Shown here: positions 4,595 through 5,713 of the stretch, one piece after another
Layout: the number at the start of each line of letters is the position of its first letter
Position numbering within the stretch: position 1 is the first letter of the stretch
Origin: Alkaliphilus sp.
GTDB taxonomy: Bacteria > Bacillota > Clostridia > Peptostreptococcales > Thermotaleaceae
Assembly (NCBI GenBank): GCA_018335765.1
Contig: JAGXRU010000048.1
Location: forward strand, 1 to 5,713
Length of the DNA stretch: 5,713 bases
Direction: 5' to 3'
The notes under the pieces: model-generated
The model's database searches: none
What the model saw: only the letters and a program-made list of their open reading frames with translations
Told to the model about the DNA's origin: nothing
Position numbers and translations under genes: made by a program

Positions 4595-5713
4595 ATGGAA
4601 GCCTTAGGTAATATGAAAAGAACACATTACTGTGGAAGCTTAAGACCAAAAAATGTTGATCAACAAACTATAGTCATGGGCTGGGTTCAGAAAAGACGTG
4701 ATTTGGGTGGGTTGATCTTTGTCGACTTGCGAGACAGAGAAGGAATTGTACAAATCATCTTTGATAAGGATATCTCCGAAGAAGCCTTCGCAAAGGCTGA
4801 GAAAGTCAGAGGTGAATATGTAATTGCTGTAAAGGGTATAGTCAAAAAAAGACATGCAGCTAACTCAAACCTGCCTACCGGAGAAATTGAAGTATTTGCA
4901 TATGAGATAAAAATATTATCAGAAGCTCAAACTCCACCAATATATATTGATGATGAGGATGATGCTTCAGAACAACTAAGATTAAAATATAGATACTTAG
5001 ACCTAAGAAAACCAAAGATGCAGAAAAATTTAGTATTCCGTCATAATCTGGCAAAGGTTGTGAGGAATTTTCTTGGTGAAAATGGATTTCTTGAAATTGA
5101 GACACCGATTTTAGGAAAACCTACACCTGAAGGTGCAAGAGATTATCTAGTGCCTAGCAGAGTGAATCCTGGAAAATTTTATGCGTTGCCTCAGTCACCC
5201 CAGCTTTTCAAACAACTCCTTATGGTGTCAGGATTGGATAGATACTACCAAATTGCAAAGTGTTTTAGAGATGAGGATTTAAGAGCTGATAGACAACCTG
5301 AATTTACTCAAATCGATATTGAAATGTCATTTGTTGAAGTTGAAGATGTATTAAGTCTTAATGAAAATTTAATCAAGAAAATTTTCATGGAATTAATGAA
5401 TATAGACTTGAAGCTTCCTCTACAGAGAATTCCTTATAATGAAGCTATGGAAAGATATGGTTCAGACAAGCCAGATTTGCGGTTTGGCTTTGAACTAATA
5501 AAAATAAATGATATTGTAGAAAACTGTAGTTTTAAGGTTTTTAGTGAAACATTGAATAATGCTGGTGATGTGAGAGGAATAAACCTCAAGGGTTTTGCTG
5601 AAAACTTTAGCCGTAAAGACATAACAAAACTGGAAGAATATGTGAAAACCTATGGTGCAAAGGGACTAGCTTGGATCAAGGTAACCGAAGAAGGAATCAG
5701 TTCTCCAATATCT
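4595..5713 (+). CDS. aspS: Aspartyl-tRNA synthetase, bacterial type, 3'-truncated
   Basis: The first 373 codons of a bacterial class II aspartyl-tRNA synthetase (full length about 590); the window ends exactly on a codon. It charges tRNA-Asp with aspartate in the cytoplasm. Seen in order: the KRTHYCG start and N-terminal OB-fold anticodon-binding domain (about residues 8-108) with GWVQKRRDLGG and VDLRDREG; class II motif 1 around FLGENGFLEIETPIL (159-173); the substrate-binding TPEGARDYLVPSR (177-189) and LPQSPQLFKQLL (198-209); motif 2 FRDEDLRADRQPEFTQID (224-241); and the beginning of the bacteria-specific GAD insertion, ending in YGAKGLAWIKV. Motif 3 lies beyond the edge. Leu37 in RRDLGG matches discriminating AspRS; non-discriminating forms such as that of Pseudomonas aeruginosa carry His there. 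The usual upstream partner hisS is absent from this spot. Confidence 0.97.
   Translation, partial: MEALGNMKRTHYCGSLRPKNVDQQTIVMGWVQKRRDLGGLIFVDLRDREGIVQIIFDKDISEEAFAKAEKVRGEYVIAVKGIVKKRHAANSNLPTGEIEVFAYEIKILSEAQTPPIYIDDEDDASEQLRLKYRYLDLRKPKMQKNLVFRHNLAKVVRNFLGENGFLEIETPILGKPTPEGARDYLVPSRVNPGKFYALPQSPQLFKQLLMVSGLDRYYQIAKCFRDEDLRADRQPEFTQIDIEMSFVEVEDVLSLNENLIKKIFMELMNIDLKLPLQRIPYNEAMERYGSDKPDLRFGFELIKINDIVENCSFKVFSETLNNAGDVRGINLKGFAENFSRKDITKLEEYVKTYGAKGLAWIKVTEEGISSPIS

Noticed and set aside
386..5622. Minus-strand open frames of 60-81 codons across rel, dtd, hemZ and aspS
   Set aside because: All are antisense to clear genes, rich in Ser, Leu, Phe and Ile as expected for the complement of AT-rich coding DNA, and lack ribosome sites or recognisable motifs.

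Overview
The window is a low-GC stretch with strong Shine-Dalgarno sites and tightly packed genes, all on the + strand. Gene content and order (rel, dtd, MBL-fold hydrolase, small HTH protein, hemZ, aspS) fit the conserved rel-dtd-hemZ-aspS neighbourhood of Clostridia and related low-GC Firmicutes. This assignment comes from family recognition and base composition; no genus can be named with confidence.

Layout. Positions 1-1601 hold the 3' three quarters of a long RelA/SpoT-type (p)ppGpp synthetase/hydrolase, cut at its 5' end. An 18-nt gap leads to dtd (1620-2069, GTG start), then a 10-nt gap to a glyoxalase II-like metallo-beta-lactamase-fold hydrolase (2080-2703). A 66-nt spacer (2704-2769) carries a consensus -35 hexamer embedded in a perfect dyad, followed by a 60-residue helix-turn-helix protein (2770-2952). 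A 16-nt gap leads to hemZ (2969-4468), a radical-SAM protein of the coproporphyrinogen dehydrogenase/HemW superfamily. A 126-nt spacer (4469-4594) with predicted alternative hairpins precedes aspS (4595-5713), which runs off the 3' end. Several database-style longest-ORF starts are wrong here; Shine-Dalgarno placement supports shorter starts for dtd, the MBL hydrolase and hemZ.

How the genes relate. Rel senses uncharged tRNA on stalled ribosomes, Dtd removes D-amino acids from mischarged tRNA, and AspRS charges tRNA-Asp, so three of the six genes act on aminoacyl-tRNA supply and quality. The MBL hydrolase and HemZ are metabolic or redox proteins whose link to this theme is only positional.

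This is largely a housekeeping region; no mobile element, CRISPR array, RNA gene or obvious new system is visible. The most interesting points are the small HTH gene with an operator-like palindrome over its own -35 box, and the hemZ-aspS spacer, which lacks both the usual hisS gene and a T-box leader but can form competing hairpins.
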